Below, one piece after another: positions 33,916 through 42,214 of a DNA stretch of 45,793 nucleotides (within the stretch, counting starts at the first letter, position 1; every line of letters starts with the position of its first letter). The notes beneath the pieces were generated by a model. It did not search any database and had not been told where the DNA came from. It saw only the letters and a program-made list of their open reading frames with translations. The DNA comes from an uncultured Porphyromonadaceae bacterium. GTDB lineage: Bacteria; Bacteroidota; Bacteroidia; Bacteroidales; Barnesiellaceae_A. The position numbers were made by a program, and so were the translations under genes. The DNA lies in assembly GCA_900542255.1 (NCBI GenBank), contig UQMR01000011.1, positions 1 to 45,793 of the forward strand. The letters run 5' to 3'.

Positions 33916-35178
33916 ATGGATAAAAACTGGACGGATAAAATGCGGAAACGCATGGAAAACTACGAAGAGCCTGCACCCGACGGGTTGTGGGATGATATAG
34001 AACGTGTCATCGACGCACGCAAGACACCGGTCATACTGCAACCTGCAAAACCGCCGGTATGGAAACGTGTGGCCGCCGTGGCCGCCATGCTGGCAATAGC
34101 CATAACATGCACTCTGTTCCTGCTCCTCCACACCGACGCTCCCACCTCCCTCCCTACCGACACGCCGGCAACGACTCATACCCTGCATGCACAGCGGGAG
34201 GTGCCGTCGCCTCAGATTCAGGCCGAGCAACCGGCACCGGTGCAACCTGACCCCACCCCCCGCCTTGCAACGGCGCGCCCTGCATCAAAGCCACACATGC
34301 CGGCCGCAACCGCCGACATTGCCACTCCCGCACTGCCGGCCAACGACACAATCGGGCACACTGCGACGACGGCCGACACAACAACCCGCGAATACGGAAC
34401 GCAACCTCTATTTCCTGCACAACCGACCGATGAGAAGAGGGTTGCCACGCGCCATATCATACCAGAGCGTTACTCAAAGAGGGTTGCACAATGGAGTGCC
34501 AACCTCTTCGTATCGAATGTAACTCCCGGGAGCAACGTCACAACCGGCTACGCACAACTGTCGGCACCCTATGACGCCGCACAGGCGCCTGCACAATATG
34601 CCAACGAGAATACCATGCTTCCCATGATGTCAATCATACGTTTCAACGCCAACGAGTCATGCAATACCGAGACGAAACACAGCCAACCGATACGGACCGG
34701 CCTCACCGTAAGATATAATATAGACCGCCGGTGGAGCATCGAAAGCGGAGTAACCTACACGATGCTGCATTCGCAACTGCAATCGGGCAGCCAAAACTAT
34801 TATTACCTGACGAACCAAACCTTACACTACATAGGCGTACCGGTAAAAATCAACTTCAATATATGGGAAAACCGTTGGTTCCTCTTCTACGTATCGGGCG
34901 GCATGATGATAGAGAAATGCGTCGACGGAGAGCTCACCACCGACTATGTCATGAACAACCGGGCGACAAGCGACTCAGCTCCCATCAGTACCAAGCCATT
35001 GCAATGGTCGCTCAATGCAGCGGCGGGAGCGCAATTCAACATATTGCCGCAGCTCGGTCTTTATATCGAGCCGGGCGGCAGTTTCTATTTCGACGATGGC
35101 ACTACAATAGAAAATATATACAAAGAAAAACCGCTCAATTTCAGCTTAGAGTTGGGACTAAGAGTCTCCATAAGATAA
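33916..35178 (+). CDS. dual membrane-spanning anti-sigma factor-like protein (Dma family)
   Basis: A 420-residue protein with an unusual layout. Residues 1-48 are cytoplasmic and carry a WTDKMRKRMENYEEPAPDGLW motif, the anti-sigma-like end seen as MENYEEPAPDGLW. Residues 51-71 form a single hydrophobic helix. Residues 72-190 are a long Pro/Thr/Ala-rich linker with no domain. From about 195 on, alternating strands (TGLTVRYNI, WSIESGVTYTML, YIGVPVKINFNIW, FLFYVSGGMM) form an OMP_b-brl_2-type eight-stranded barrel that ends LELGLRVSIR. It thus appears to bridge inner and outer membranes, as described for Dma1 of B. thetaiotaomicron. No signal peptide precedes the helix. It lies 4 nt after the ECF sigma gene, its likely partner. 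Confidence 0.85.
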   Translation: MDKNWTDKMRKRMENYEEPAPDGLWDDIERVIDARKTPVILQPAKPPVWKRVAAVAAMLAIAITCTLFLLLHTDAPTSLPTDTPATTHTLHAQREVPSPQIQAEQPAPVQPDPTPRLATARPASKPHMPAATADIATPALPANDTIGHTATTADTTTREYGTQPLFPAQPTDEKRVATRHIIPERYSKRVAQWSANLFVSNVTPGSNVTTGYAQLSAPYDAAQAPAQYANENTMLPMMSIIRFNANESCNTETKHSQPIRTGLTVRYNIDRRWSIESGVTYTMLHSQLQSGSQNYYYLTNQTLHYIGVPVKINFNIWENRWFLFYVSGGMMIEKCVDGELTTDYVMNNRATSDSAPISTKPLQWSLNAAAGAQFNILPQLGLYIEPGGSFYFDDGTTIENIYKEKPLNFSLELGLRVSIR

Positions 35179-35208
35179 GCCCTATATAACACTCCCCGAC
35201 TCTCCTCC

Positions 35209-35246
35209 CCCGAAGCTGCCCACCTTGCAACTTCGGGTTTTCTTTT
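35209..35246 (+). terminator. terminator of the sigma-Dma operon
   Basis: An 11-position stem (35209-35219 with 35227-35237, one C-A mismatch) with a 7-nt loop, followed by TTTTCTTTT. It lies 30 nt after the Dma-like stop codon. Confidence 0.85.
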
Positions 35247-35299
35247 GGGCCGCATCCTCCTCGGCAACAAACCGCCTTACACAAACGCAAAAAGAGAGC

Positions 35300-35325
35300 G
35301 TGTCGCAAAAAAATAATTGCGGCAC
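35300..35325. repeat. imperfect hairpin between the operon terminator and the tRNA terminator
   Basis: A 9-position inverted repeat (gtgtcgcaa / ttgcggcac, one G-T pair on one strand) with an A-rich 8-nt loop. It lacks a T run and may be a relic of a terminator or a dispersed element. Confidence 0.4.
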
Positions 35326-35361
35326 AGCCCTCATCGTATCATTCTCTGCTCTCTCAGGGAT

Positions 35362-35399
35362 ACAAAAAGAGGCTGCGTCTATATCGACGCAGCCTCTTT
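35362..35399 (-). terminator. terminator of the tRNA-Met gene
   Basis: A perfect 14-bp stem (35366-35379 with 35386-35399; aaagaggctgcgtc) and a 6-nt loop. Read on the minus strand, the stem runs into TTTTTGTATCC, giving an intrinsic terminator that starts 5 nt after the tRNA 3' end. Confidence 0.9.
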
Positions 35400-35403
35400 C
35401 TTG

Positions 35404-35477
35404 TAGCGGGATCGAGAATTGAACTCGAGACCTCCGGGTTATGAATCCGACGCTCTAACCAACTGAGCTATCCCGCC
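35404..35477 (-). tRNA. tRNA-Met (anticodon CAT)
   Basis: A 74-nt tRNA on the minus strand. The acceptor stem pairs GGCGGGA with TCCCGCT (a G-U at the end), followed by discriminator A. The D arm has GCTCAGTTGGTTAGAGC, the anticodon loop is TTCATAA, and the T arm has GAGTTCAATTCTC. The anticodon stem has an A-C mismatch next to the loop. CCA is not encoded. The elongator class is favoured: the first base pair is G1-U72 and the loop lacks the initiator's GGG/CCC anticodon-stem pairs. A tRNA-Ile2 with lysidine-modified CAT is the main alternative. Confidence 0.93.
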
Positions 35478-35509
35478 ATCATCTGTACACCTTTTTCATA
35501 AATGCGGTG

Positions 35510-35540
35510 CAAAGATACGACTTTATTTTATACTTGCAAT
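35510..35540 (-). promoter_or_regulatory. promoter of tRNA-Met
   Basis: On the minus strand, ATTG (35537-35540), 19 bp and TATCTTTG (35510-35517). The -7 box is perfect and the -33 has one mismatch. Transcription would start near 35503, about 26 nt before the mature tRNA. Confidence 0.7.
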
Positions 35541-35784
35541 AGTATAATGGCATATTTTTTATTTTATTTTTGTCCATGCCTATATTCCAGCCCATGACAA
35601 AGGCTCCAATGGGTAGGGCCGTCCCTACGCAAACTATCAGAAAGAGAAGAGGAAAGCCCTTGCAACACGGAGCAAACCGAGAAAACACTCTCCGTGTCGT
35701 CACTGTATACATTCCCGATAAAATATAATGCTCTCGGGCATACTTTTCTCTGAAAACTTTGTTTTGGCTTGCTGTGCCACCCTA

Positions 35785-35826
35785 CTTTCACTATCTTTGG
35801 ATAAGATAGGATGCGGCTCGGCAAAA
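35785..35826 (+). repeat. tandem repeat unit, copy 1
   Basis: A 42-bp core identical to copy 2 (35867-35908). It contains TATCTTTG (35792-35799) with CTTG 20 bp upstream, a promoter-like arrangement, and a 7-bp hairpin (ctatctt / aagatag). A short inverted repeat (gaaaac...gtttt) precedes it. Confidence 0.9.
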
Positions 35827-35866
35827 CCAAACCGAAAACTCCGTTTTCGGTTGCCGCTCCACTCTG

Positions 35867-35908
35867 CTTTCACTATCTTTGGATAAGATAGGATGCGGCT
35901 CGGCAAAA
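35867..35908 (+). repeat. tandem repeat unit, copy 2, with promoter
   Basis: Identical over 42 bp to copy 1, 82 bp downstream. GTTG (35850-35853), 20 bp and TATCTTTG (35874-35881) match the Bacteroidota promoter. It is preceded by a hairpin (ccgaaaa / ttttcgg). Confidence 0.9.
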
Positions 35909-35941
35909 AATCTCAAACAAGTTTGGCTTTTTTGCTCTCAC

Positions 35942-35966
35942 CTTTCACTATCTTTGTGCAAGATAG
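35942..35966 (+). repeat. tandem repeat unit, copy 3, diverged, nearest the DUF5103 gene
   Basis: The first 15 bases (ctttcactatctttg) match copies 1 and 2, then the sequence diverges but keeps the hairpin (ctatctt / aagatag). It contains TATCTTTG (35949-35956); a TTTG lies 23 bp upstream. This copy is about 80 nt before the DUF5103 start codon and is the likely promoter of that gene. Confidence 0.75.
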
Positions 35967-36038
35967 AGCGCCGTATCACGATACCGTGGGCTGCAAAACT
36001 ATCGACATATTACAAACGTTACACTCAAAACATTCCGC

Positions 36039-37304
36039 ATGAAAAAACTTCTGTCCATATCGCTCTTCCTTCTTTTCATCGGCCAAGGGTTGTCGGCACA
36101 GGACAACGAGCCGTACCGCACACGCTCTTTCGGTTTCGACTGGCGCACCATACAAGTACAGGTCGAAGACAATCAGCTGGCTCCACCTATAATCACGCTG
36201 GGCGAGGCCAACCGCATAGTCATATCGTTCGACCATCTGGCAGAAGATGTAACTTATCTGCAATACAGCATTATACATTGTGATGCCGACTGGCGGCCGT
36301 CGCAACTCTCGGAACTGGAATACATGGATGGGATGAACACCAACAACATCGAGGATTATGCCTTCTCTACCAACACGTTTGCCCACTATGTGAATTACCG
36401 CATCACACTCCCCAACGATGATGTACAGCTGACAAAATCGGGCAACTACGTTGTGTTGGTATATCCCGAGTTTGAGCCCGAGAATGTCGTCGTGCAGGCA
36501 TGTTTCAGTATAAGCGAACAATCTGTAAACGTTGCCGCCAGTGCCAGCTCCCGTACCGACATAGGCTACAATACCGAGTACCAGCAAGTTGACGTCACTG
36601 TGTCGCATCCGTATTATCAGATAGGCGACCCCTTCAACGACCTGAAAGTACAGGTGTCGCAAAACAGCCGGTATGACAACGAAGTATTGGTAACAAAACC
36701 GTTGCGGGCCATGAACGATGTTGTTTACTACGAACACAACCGCGACCTTATTTTCCAAGCCGGCAACGAGTACCGCCGCTTTGAGATGGTCTCTATCAGA
36801 TACGCCGGTATGGGGATTGCCGACTTACAGTACTTCGAGCCATATTACCACGCCTTCCTCGCCACAGACTATCCGCGCTACGGGTCGAGCTACTTCTTCG
36901 ACCGCACGCAATACGGACGGTATGTAATACGCGAGAGCAACGCCTCAGACAGCGACTTGGAAGCCGACTACTTTGTAGTGCATTTCACCTTAGACGAAGA
37001 CCGCCTGCGTGGTGGCAACGTCTATATCGGCGGGGCGCTTACCGGGCATCTGTTCGACGAAAACTCGCTTATGCAATATAATGAGGAGACACAACAATAC
37101 GAACGGGTATTGTTTCTCAAACAAGGGGCATACAACTACATGTATCTTTTCCTCCCCGACGGCAGCAATACGGCAACGACAGCCCCCACAGAAGGCAACT
37201 ATTACGAAACGATAAACGAATATCTGGTAAAGGTGTACCATCGCCCGCCGGGCTCCCGATATGACCGCCTCATAGGCACGGCTATCTGTTACTCGGGCCG
37301 ATAG
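36039..37304 (+). CDS. DUF5103 protein, type IX secretion plug family
   Basis: A 421-residue secreted protein. A signal peptide (MKKLLSISLFLLFIGQGLSAQ) ends at about residue 21. The N-terminal domain (about 25-150) has LAPPIITLGEANRIVISFD and LQYSIIHCDADWRPS; the larger C-terminal domain contains YNTEYQQVDVTVSHP, FLKQGAYNYMY and YHRPPGSRYDRLIG. This matches DUF5103, which has been linked to the Plug subunit that closes the SprA translocon of the type IX secretion system. It is also found in Bacteroidales without an evident T9SS cargo set, so the function here is open. It is preceded by the tandem promoter repeats and meets rsmF tail to tail with a 3-nt gap. Confidence 0.85.
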   Translation: MKKLLSISLFLLFIGQGLSAQDNEPYRTRSFGFDWRTIQVQVEDNQLAPPIITLGEANRIVISFDHLAEDVTYLQYSIIHCDADWRPSQLSELEYMDGMNTNNIEDYAFSTNTFAHYVNYRITLPNDDVQLTKSGNYVVLVYPEFEPENVVVQACFSISEQSVNVAASASSRTDIGYNTEYQQVDVTVSHPYYQIGDPFNDLKVQVSQNSRYDNEVLVTKPLRAMNDVVYYEHNRDLIFQAGNEYRRFEMVSIRYAGMGIADLQYFEPYYHAFLATDYPRYGSSYFFDRTQYGRYVIRESNASDSDLEADYFVVHFTLDEDRLRGGNVYIGGALTGHLFDENSLMQYNEETQQYERVLFLKQGAYNYMYLFLPDGSNTATTAPTEGNYYETINEYLVKVYHRPPGSRYDRLIGTAICYSGR

Positions 37305-37307
37305 TTG

Positions 37308-38720
37308 TCAAAGGCGAGTTATACCCACAGACGGCACGACATCGGGCGTATGCGTAGCCCGTATGCGCCACTCTTGCGGATAGAGATTATTGGCCCGCAT
37401 GCCTATGTTCTTCACCCAGCCTAACGGGAATCCCCGGTAAGTCACAACGACATAACCCGCAGGCACTCCGGCCGGCAGCGCAATGGCCTCGCGCCGCAAA
37501 TAAGAGATAGCCTGGCAATAGTCGAGCTCGCAGAGAGGAAACGCTTCACGGTCGAAGGCTTGCGAGAGAGCCAATGCTTGCGTAGGGATATAATCCTTAC
37601 CCTTTATCGTTGCTACGGCAATACCGGCTTGCAATACATGGAGCTGTTTCTGCATTCGCAACATATCGTCGGCATACTGTTGCGGGTATGCCACCACGGT
37701 ATTCTCAGAGAGCTGCCACACATAATCGTCGGGCTGCCTCAGCCACTGTTTCACAGCCGATGGCACATCGGGCTTCTTCCCGCCGCGCTTTTTCTCTTTC
37801 TCCCTGCCGGGGTGCTTCGGCCTCTTTGTCGGCTCATCGCCGGGCTTACGCAGCAAGGCCATGAAAAGCCCCTCGCCTCGCGTACGATGCGGCAGGAAAC
37901 GATACACCGGCATATCGCCTTGCAAGGCTCCGCCAACACCCCACTCGGGACGGATGGCTACCGGCAACGGTTCGGCAGCATACTGCTCCACGAGATAAGC
38001 AACCATCGCTTCGTTTTCCTCGATATTGTAGGTGCATGTGCTGTATATGAGCAACCCTCCGGGACGCAGAGCATCCCACACATCTGCAAGAATAGCCCGT
38101 TGTCGGGCTGCACAGGCTGCCACAGCCGCCGGCGACCACTCGCCCATGGCATCGGGGTCTTTGCGAAACATGCCTTCACCCGAGCAAGGGACATCGGTTG
38201 CTATCACATCGAAATAATGAGTGAATGCCCCCCATTCGGCCGCACTATTATGGGTCACCGCCGAAAAAGGAGAGCCCCACTTCGTCACATTTTCGGCCAA
38301 TATCGCCGCGCGGGCTCTCACATACTCGTTGCCTGCGACAAGGCTGCCTTGCGGCAGCAGCGAGAGGGCATGAGTCGTTTTGCCTCCGGGGGCAGCACAC
38401 AAATCGAGATATCTTACCGGCTCATGTATCCATTGCTTTATCACCTCTCCCAAAAACATCGACGAGGCCTCCTGCACATAATATGCACCGGCATGGAAGA
38501 GAGGGTCGAAGGTAAAAGCCGGTCGTTGCGGCAAATAATAGCCCACACTCCCCGACCATGCGACAGGATGGCAAGAGGTCTCACAGGCGACGTTTTTACC
38601 CGAGTTGAGACGGATGCTCACAGGCGACTCCGTTTCGGCAACCGCCTGCTCGAAGGCGACATATTCGTCACCCAAAAGCGCCTGCATACGTTCTGCAAAA
38701 AGAGGAGGCAATGTAAGCAT
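37308..38720 (-). CDS. RsmF-like rRNA cytosine-C5 methyltransferase
   Basis: A 470-residue SAM-dependent methyltransferase of the NOL1/NOP2/Sun family, close to RsmF/YebU. The N-terminal part has VSIRLNSGK and YYVQEASSMFLG. The catalytic domain has DLCAAPGGKTTHAL for SAM binding, the first catalytic Cys in TDVPCSGEGMFRKD, and the second in YSTCTYNIEENE. The C-terminal part, after a Lys/Arg-rich linker (residues 290-310), has a PUA-like domain ending GWVKNIGMRANNLYPQEWRI. Expected role: m5C in 16S rRNA. It starts 1 nt after lptD ends, in one transcript. Confidence 0.92.
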   Translation of the reverse strand: MLTLPPLFAERMQALLGDEYVAFEQAVAETESPVSIRLNSGKNVACETSCHPVAWSGSVGYYLPQRPAFTFDPLFHAGAYYVQEASSMFLGEVIKQWIHEPVRYLDLCAAPGGKTTHALSLLPQGSLVAGNEYVRARAAILAENVTKWGSPFSAVTHNSAAEWGAFTHYFDVIATDVPCSGEGMFRKDPDAMGEWSPAAVAACAARQRAILADVWDALRPGGLLIYSTCTYNIEENEAMVAYLVEQYAAEPLPVAIRPEWGVGGALQGDMPVYRFLPHRTRGEGLFMALLRKPGDEPTKRPKHPGREKEKKRGGKKPDVPSAVKQWLRQPDDYVWQLSENTVVAYPQQYADDMLRMQKQLHVLQAGIAVATIKGKDYIPTQALALSQAFDREAFPLCELDYCQAISYLRREAIALPAGVPAGYVVVTYRGFPLGWVKNIGMRANNLYPQEWRIRATHTPDVVPSVGITRL

Positions 38721-38721
38721 A

Positions 38722-41574
38722 TCAGTACCAATCTAAGTTGTCGTAGGCGTGGCTTTGCTTATCGAATTTGAGGTCTTGCAACAGCGACGACTTCACGGCG
38801 ATGTGGAAGTTGTAGGACTTATAGGGGCCAACGGGCACAAAACTTGCCGACATGGTAAAGCAGTGCAGGTCGCGCGAGATATTGCAACTCATGTAGGCTA
38901 TTTTCTTCGCTGTAAAGTCGTAGCTTGCCGAGAAATTAAACGACCACCCTTTCGTAAGATTCAGATTTCCCGAAAGACTGAGGTTCTGTACAAAACGGCC
39001 GTCATACTCCATCTTCTCTTTGTTGAAGTCGCCATAGGCGTAGCTTACCGAGTAGTTGAGCGTAAGGCTCCACGGCACAGTCCAACGATAGTATCCGTCG
39101 CTGTCGTACTCCCCTTCATCGGATGTCTTGTTTCCTCCGCGCAACCGGCGGTTTTGCTCCTCGGCAGCCGCGGCACTGTTTTGCAGGGGGTCTTCGGCCA
39201 TCTCCTCTTCGGCGGTCTGGGGTGTCTCTCTATTCTCTTTCTTCTTGAAGGTATCGTTATTGAAGGTATAGGAGAATGAGGTGCCGGCACTGGCCAGACG
39301 CGCCCATCCGCGCCCCGCCTGCGAACGCAAGACGTCGACACGCACCGGATTGCCATATTCGTTGAGCTGATAGCAATACGGGTCCCATGTAGCTTGCAAA
39401 TTGAGGTTGAAGCCCTGGGTGATTTTCACCAGCAAGTTTGTATTGATGTTAGACCACCGCAAGGAGTCGGCTGCCATGTTATAACTCGTGCTTACCGAGA
39501 GATTCTCTATCAGGGAAATCTTTTTCACACCGGTAGAGTCGGCATCGCTTTTCACCTTCATTTCGAGGTTATTGGCAAAGGAGAGGCTCACCAGCCCCCG
39601 CTCACCCTGCGGAGCCGTTCCGAAGAGCCCGTGAGAAAAAGGCGAGTATTTCTGCTCCACCAGCTGTCCGCTGGCGTTGGTATACCGCAACGTTTCGTAA
39701 AATCCCCAGAACGGATTGCTGAAATCGGGGGCATACGAGAAAGAGACCGACGGGGTAAGCACATGCCGTATCTGCTTGACAGCATCGCCCAGGAACTTCA
39801 TGGGGGTATAGAAACCATATAGTTTCGTCTGGAAACTTAGCGCCGTATTGAAGTCGTAGACGTTATAAAAGCCATAAACCGTATCATTGACCACAGACGA
39901 GCTCAGAGGGTCCCACTCGCGCATAATCTTGTTGGAGTACATGCGGTCGTTGAAGTTGACCGAGGCCGTAAGGTTAAGGTATTTGAACAGCGTAAAAGTC
40001 GCCGAGATAGGTATGCTGTGGCTCATACCGTTGCGCCAATCCTTGATGAGGTTTTTCTTCAATATCTCGTCTTGTTTGGCTGTGATAGAGTTCTGCAACC
40101 GTCCGCTATACGACAGTTGTATCTTCTCATACCAACGCTCGGGCCCGGTAGCGTTCTTCCGCTTGAACGGCCGCACCTGGCTCATCGAGATAGTAAGGCT
40201 GGGCAACGATACGTTTAGCGTAGAGTCTTGCGTACGTTGGGTGATATTGGCCGTTGCCGAGATGCTGAACGGGGCATTGGGGAATTTATAGGTATAGTTG
40301 ATAGACGAGCTTGATGTCGACGAGGTAAACTGATTGGGGTCGTAATAAGAGCCTATATCGTTGCGCGTGTAACCGCTGGTGGCAAAGTTGACACTGGCCG
40401 AAAACGACGAGTTGGTACTTGCCTTTGCGTCTTGTGTATGTGTCCACGCAACGCGGAAGTTGTTTTGCTTGGAGTAATCGGGCAAGCCTTTGTCGCCTGT
40501 TATCGTCGTGATATAGCTGATGTCGACACTACCCGAAAACTTATATCGCTTTACGTAAGCCGAGCGTCCCCGCAACCCCCACGAGCCTTTGGTATATATC
40601 TCACCGGTAAGCGCCAAATCGACATAGTCGCTGATGGCAAAATAATAACCGCCATCGCGCAGATAGAAACCGCGCGTCATTTCATCGCCAAACGTAGGCA
40701 TGATGATACCCGATGAATATTTGTCGGTAAACGGGAAGAATCCGAAGGGAACGGCAAGCGGAAGGGGTACATCTTCGAGCACCATGTAGGCCGGCCCGGT
40801 AACCACATTTTTCTTAGGTCGCACCTTGGCTTTTGTCAACTGCAAGTAGAAGTGCGGATGCTCATGATTGTCGCATGTGGTGTAGCGCCCGTTCTCCATG
40901 AAAAGGACGTTTTCTTCCATTTTTTTGGTACGTCCGCCGGTAAGATAGCCCTCGCCCTGCTGTGTTATGACATTGGTTATATATCCCTTCTTGCTCTTGA
41001 AGTTATAACGCATCGTCTCCGACTCATACTCGCCGCTGGCATCTTTGTAGATGGGACTGCCTACTATCTCTCCCAAACTGTCGGGGCGCCCCATAGCATA
41101 AACGGTACTGCTATCGAGGCTCATCTGTATCTGGTCGGCATCGAGTTGTATATCTTGGTATTTCACCACACTCGTACCATACATGTAGGCCATGTTCCCG
41201 GCCAGAAAAACCATAGAATCTTGTGCCGAAAAGTCTACGATATCTTCGAGGAAGGGTTTCTTCTCTTTTCGGGCCGTATCGGTTGCCGCTGTATCGACCG
41301 GCATGCCAAGGGTATCTGCTGCCAGCGTATCTCCCGAGGCTGTGGGTGAAGCCGGCGCCTCGGCAAGGCGAAGAGAGTCGTTGCGATGACGGCGGCGGTC
41401 GGAGGGCAGCACAGAACGGATGGCCGAACGTCGCGCAGAGTCGACAGACGCCACAACGGTATCGGGCTTAGTAACGGCCATTCTCCCCTCACCTTCGTAA
41501 GACAATGCGACCGACCTCACCGATAACAGGCTAAATAACAGTATAACAGATAATATGTATATTTTGTTTCTCAC
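38722..41574 (-). CDS. lptD: LPS-assembly outer-membrane protein LptD
   Basis: A 950-residue LptD of the Bacteroidota type, which inserts lipopolysaccharide into the outer leaflet. A signal peptide (VRNKIYILSVILLFSLLSV) is followed by a Ser/Thr/Ala/Asp-rich stretch, an OstA-like beta-jellyroll (about residues 90-260) with QDSMVFLAGNMAYMYG, KYQDIQLDADQI and MENGRYTTCDNHEHPH, and a long barrel of alternating strands to the C-terminus, which ends DNLDWY. I prefer the GTG at 41574 because it gives the signal peptide a normal basic start; the TTG at 41598 would add eight residues. A TAATTTTG element (41606-41613) lies 32 nt before the start but lacks a -33 match. It forms an operon with rsmF. Confidence 0.9.
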   Translation of the reverse strand: MRNKIYILSVILLFSLLSVRSVALSYEGEGRMAVTKPDTVVASVDSARRSAIRSVLPSDRRRHRNDSLRLAEAPASPTASGDTLAADTLGMPVDTAATDTARKEKKPFLEDIVDFSAQDSMVFLAGNMAYMYGTSVVKYQDIQLDADQIQMSLDSSTVYAMGRPDSLGEIVGSPIYKDASGEYESETMRYNFKSKKGYITNVITQQGEGYLTGGRTKKMEENVLFMENGRYTTCDNHEHPHFYLQLTKAKVRPKKNVVTGPAYMVLEDVPLPLAVPFGFFPFTDKYSSGIIMPTFGDEMTRGFYLRDGGYYFAISDYVDLALTGEIYTKGSWGLRGRSAYVKRYKFSGSVDISYITTITGDKGLPDYSKQNNFRVAWTHTQDAKASTNSSFSASVNFATSGYTRNDIGSYYDPNQFTSSTSSSSINYTYKFPNAPFSISATANITQRTQDSTLNVSLPSLTISMSQVRPFKRKNATGPERWYEKIQLSYSGRLQNSITAKQDEILKKNLIKDWRNGMSHSIPISATFTLFKYLNLTASVNFNDRMYSNKIMREWDPLSSSVVNDTVYGFYNVYDFNTALSFQTKLYGFYTPMKFLGDAVKQIRHVLTPSVSFSYAPDFSNPFWGFYETLRYTNASGQLVEQKYSPFSHGLFGTAPQGERGLVSLSFANNLEMKVKSDADSTGVKKISLIENLSVSTSYNMAADSLRWSNINTNLLVKITQGFNLNLQATWDPYCYQLNEYGNPVRVDVLRSQAGRGWARLASAGTSFSYTFNNDTFKKKENRETPQTAEEEMAEDPLQNSAAAAEEQNRRLRGGNKTSDEGEYDSDGYYRWTVPWSLTLNYSVSYAYGDFNKEKMEYDGRFVQNLSLSGNLNLTKGWSFNFSASYDFTAKKIAYMSCNISRDLHCFTMSASFVPVGPYKSYNFHIAVKSSLLQDLKFDKQSHAYDNLDWY

Positions 41575-41649
41575 TGCCTTCGCACAAGCAACTGTCAATA
41601 AGGCGCAAAATTACACATTTTCGGCAAGATATAGGGCCTTATCGTCGTT

Positions 41650-42207
41650 TTAATATATTTTAGAACCAAAAAGAGCGGCCAGTTTATCGAACCTTTTCAC
41701 ATTATCTGCTCCGTAACGGGCCACGGAATTGCGCACGTCGTCGAAAGTTTTCATCCGGTCGGGATGCGATTTTGAGAAGAAATTATCGGCATAACATACC
41801 AGTTTCTCTTCGAGCGATACGGGTTGCATGTCACGCGGAGGCAACGGCAGATGTTGTTCTATAATATCGCGGGCTGTCAGCCCTACCCCGATGTGTCTCT
41901 CACATACGAGCGCATGTGCCGGCAAACCTTCGGCGTTGAGAATTTCGGCCCCTATAATGCCATGCCGCATGTATGGCTCGTCACCCATGCACAAAACAGA
42001 GGGGGCGTGTGTGCGAAACACTCCTATATCATGCAACAGGGCTGCTTCGTAGAGGAAACGGCGGTCTATATCGAGCTCGGGGTGCATCGCGGCCAATTTA
42101 TCGGCCAGCTCGGCCACCCTGCTGCTGTGATTCCACACCAAGTCTGACAGCGGCTCTCCCTCGGGATAATACTTATTGAAGAGCTTTTTTATATCGGTAG
42201 TCTCCAT
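41650..42207 (-). CDS. HD-domain hydrolase
   Basis: A 185-residue HD-superfamily phosphohydrolase. WNHSSRVAELA supplies the first His, LLHDIGVFRTHAP the HD pair with the HDIG signature, and MRHGIIGAEIL and CERHIGVGL further metal-binding His residues. The C-terminal part has EEKLVCYADNFFSK. Small proteins of this kind are often annotated as phosphohydrolases with unknown substrate. The ATG at 42207 is the start; the frame open to 42252 runs into the ilvE terminator. It may be co-transcribed with lptD by read-through, 76 nt further on. Confidence 0.88.
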   Translation of the reverse strand: METTDIKKLFNKYYPEGEPLSDLVWNHSSRVAELADKLAAMHPELDIDRRFLYEAALLHDIGVFRTHAPSVLCMGDEPYMRHGIIGAEILNAEGLPAHALVCERHIGVGLTARDIIEQHLPLPPRDMQPVSLEEKLVCYADNFFSKSHPDRMKTFDDVRNSVARYGADNVKRFDKLAALFGSKIY

Positions 42208-42214
42208 ATAAAAA

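Larger units (their letters stand above)
35479..36038. other. intergenic region with tandem promoter-like repeats
   Basis: No gene is seen in these 560 bases. The left part holds the tRNA promoter; 35541-35740 shows nothing I recognise; 35741-35966 is filled by three related units described separately. The reading frames here on the minus strand are repeated translations of those units and not proteins. Confidence 0.8.

Noticed and set aside
35404..35477. tRNA as an integration site
   Set aside because: No integrase and no repeated 3' tRNA fragment was seen nearby.
35700..35906. Two overlapping minus-strand frames with repeated peptides
   Set aside because: They are translations of the 42-bp DNA repeat and have no coding features.
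35785..35966. CRISPR-like array
   Set aside because: Only three copies, non-uniform, with promoter elements inside the repeat and no cas genes.
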